Positions 62,101 through 64,000 of a DNA stretch of 64,000 nucleotides are shown piece by piece. A program made the translations under genes and the position numbers. Below the pieces are notes generated by a model. That model saw only the letters and a list, made by a program, of their open reading frames with translations, was not told the DNA's origin and did not search any database. The stretch is taken from contig NC_037254.1 in the NCBI RefSeq assembly GCF_000002425.4, positions 13,896,578 through 13,960,577 on the forward strand, in the 5' to 3' direction. This DNA is from Physcomitrium patens. Taxonomy: Eukaryota; Streptophyta; Bryopsida; Funariales; Funariaceae. Position 1 is the first letter of the stretch. Each line of letters opens with the position of its first letter.

Positions 62101-63419
62101 TAAACTTATTTTCTAATATATTGTATTCTTTGACATTTGTATTCCTCATTTTATGATTGTACCTCTTCTTCAGACAATGTTGAGTAGTGTGCTTAGATTC
62201 TCCTCAATATAAGCATAATCCTTCCTAACGATAACAAGTCTTTTCTTGCTCAATAAAAGGTTTGAAACATATTGCATTAATTTACATACTGCCAAATATA
62301 TGTGTTGATGAGGTGTTAGTGTTGCCATTGAATTATAGTAATGTTGAGGCTGACTTTTTTGACTCTCAAATTGAAATTTAAAAAGTCGATTGTTACACTT
62401 CACAGCAAAGTCAATTACTTGACTCAATATTTGAAGATTAGATAAGTTGAGAATCAATTTCTTTACCTCATATTGTAATCCATAGAAAAATTGGCTAATA
62501 AATGCAGCATTATCATACTAAATATCAGTTGCAAGTTATCAAAATTATAAAGCATATAATGTTACATATTGATTGCCTTATTACAAAATATGGATCTGAT
62601 TGCTTGTAACACAAATTACATCATGTTCTCCATACATGGATTGAAATTCTACTAAAAAAATCTCCAAATTATCCAATATTCGATTTCATTGTTCAAGAAA
62701 AGATGACAACCACAATAATGCTGAATTTGAAAGAAGTATACCAATGAATCTAATTTGTGCTCTTCAAGTTGGATAGCTTTGGGGTTGAAGTTCAATCACA
62801 AGTTGTACTTAATTCATAAATCCTTCAAATTTTGATCTTGTGCCATCAAACTTCTCAGGCAGAGCAACTCTTAATTTTTTAATATTGAAAGGATGTTTCA
62901 TCATATGAGAAGGAACATGATTTGATGCAGATATTAAAGTAGCTCCAATAATATCTATATCTTTACTTCTTTCCATTTTTCTTGCTCTTTGTGGTGATAA
63001 ACTGAGTTGATTCATTGCAAGTATTAATTCCCTCAATTGCTCTTACATTTATAGCATTAAATTCTTTATTTCAATGAATTTTTCCATAATAATATTTAAT
63101 ATATATATAAATATAATTTCACTCAAGTCTTGTAGAGGAGAAGACTAGACATCAAAAAAGATACTAAGAATAATATCAATTTAAAGGAAAATAATTTGTA
63201 ACTTCTAATATAATTATGTCTTATTAAGAGAAAAAAGTAATCTACTCTTAATCAAGAAAAGATAAGGTTCTAATATTATAATTTTACTCTTATCAATATT
63301 TCAAAGACAAGAACTTAATGAAAGTAAATAAATAAATATAACAAAATAAAAATAAAGAAGTATGTATATTTAAAGAAAATTGAAATGGTTATTACAAAAG
63401 ATAAGAAAATTAGAGACCC

Positions 63420-63600
63420 TCGAATTTAAACTAGAAGTAAGAAAAGAATTAACAAGAGTGAAGAAGGCTTCACTCTTGCCTCTATATATACTATCTAATT
63501 AGAAACTATGTAGCGGTGTTCTATAAAACCTCTAATATGTGTTGACTTATTTATTTATTTTTATTTAATATTTGTTTACATGTGTATATTCATGTCACCT
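63420..63600 (-). repeat. LTR core of inverted gypsy copy C
   Basis: The reverse complement aligns with 54961-55060, including the TATA-like run (63484-63494), the downstream hairpin and the sequence GTCAACACATATTAGAGG. The outer LTR end is uncertain, because the two copies diverge strongly upstream of the TATA-like run. Confidence 0.6.
63456..63475 (-). promoter_or_regulatory. LTR hairpin of copy C
   Basis: On the minus strand GAGTGAAG and CTTCACTC pair perfectly around CCTT. Compared with 55031-55050, one A-T pair is replaced by a G-C pair on both sides of the stem, so pairing is kept. Confidence 0.65.
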
Positions 63601-64000
63601 ACTAAGATTATTATTTTACTTATTCTATAAATTTCTTTCAAAATAAATCTCTATAGGGAGATTCAAACGTAGAAAAAGACTAACCGCATGAGCTTATATA
63701 TTAAAATCTTACAATTAATCATATTTTAAACCACTGAAAATACCAAAGAATACTACAATGTTTTCTCCGACTAATAATACTCCTTCATCAACTAATAACA
63801 AAAAAGTACAACCTTGCACTCTCAAAAGACCATTCAAAATACATAAATTTCATCCAACATTGGAAATAACAAACTTCCATTTCAACCAATCTCGCTTCAC
63901 ATAAATTCTATAATCATAAATTTTTTTTGTCAAAACACACATAACTCTCAATAAATAACAATCATAATCTTCCATCCATGAATAATCTCCCACAAAATAT
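63601..64000. other. A+T-rich right flank
   Basis: A+T-rich DNA to the window end without an open frame of interest. It may be more LTR or unique flank; this cannot be decided from the window. Confidence 0.5.

Larger units (their letters stand above)
59141..63600 (-). mobile_element. Gypsy copy C, inverted, gag to integrase
   Basis: A minus-strand decayed gypsy element. Reading from right to left: LTR (about 63420-63600), gag start (63036-62809; LPEKFDGTRSKFEGF), more gag (62457-62170), protease region, RT (about 61400-60780; EYNVMLLGFTNAPISFQH and FLDDFVVYYLGNI), RNase H (about 60700-60150), integrase zinc finger (59986-59780; LQSRHDFLAIEYFGYNKTLE) and integrase C-terminus (59338-59147; LPKSIKIHSMFHMFLLKPY). 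All main domains are present in the gypsy order, with stops and frameshifts. The YLDD active site reads YLGN. It shares its gag KFDGTRSKF motif and LTR hairpin with copies A/B, so all belong to one family. Confidence 0.82.

Noticed and set aside
1-64000. CRISPR arrays, bacterial operons or a phage-type defence system
   Set aside because: The genes are intron-bearing plant genes. No regularly spaced short repeats or prokaryotic signals were seen.

Overview
The window looks like a land-plant nuclear genome, most probably a bryophyte such as a moss; the species cannot be fixed from sequence alone. Five multi-exon genes with GT-AG introns sit in islands of moderate G+C. They are separated by very A+T-rich DNA full of decayed LTR retrotransposons, (TA)n, (GA)n and poly(A) tracts and plant telo-box motifs. 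I rebuilt four of the five coding models exon by exon against remembered plant families, and every junction keeps reading frame. The fifth, the first gene, is a two-exon model with a matching splice phase but no recognised family.

Layout: 1-1224 is the 3' end of a dead Ty1/copia element with a complete 229-bp LTR. 1753-3419 (+) encodes a predicted four-helix membrane protein of unknown function. 5500-7601 is a long leader, followed by a 12-exon phospholipase D of the beta type, 7602-13714 (+). 13715-17300 is A+T-rich spacer. 17300-18080 may hold a small minus-strand transcription unit. 18947-25152 (-) encodes a long SOV/DIS3L2-type exoribonuclease in seven exons. 25153-26770 is a G+C-rich stretch with a telo-box but no convincing gene. 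30474-33818 (+) encodes a TruA/PUS1-type pseudouridine synthase in eight exons. 38346-43647 (-) is a nearly full-length decayed Ty3/gypsy element with both LTRs, a probable 5-bp target duplication and a decayed initiator-Met primer site. 44832-48348 (-) encodes a ten-exon A1 aspartic protease with a signal peptide and a GPI-type tail. From about 52.5 kb to 63.6 kb there are at least three related gypsy copies: two forward with complementary deletions, and one in inverted orientation.

The five genes form no operon or pathway. Two act on RNA (exoribonuclease, pseudouridine synthase), one on membrane lipid (phospholipase D), one on extracellular or cell-surface proteins (aspartic protease), and one is unknown. 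The main unusual signals are in the repeats: complementary gag-PR-IN and gag-RT-RH gypsy derivatives around what may be one shared LTR; an LTR hairpin whose stem differs between copies by a compensating base pair; G-to-A-type decay at the reverse-transcriptase active site; an isolated G+C-rich hairpin at 51.3 kb; and promoter-like islands with telo-boxes but no recognisable gene.
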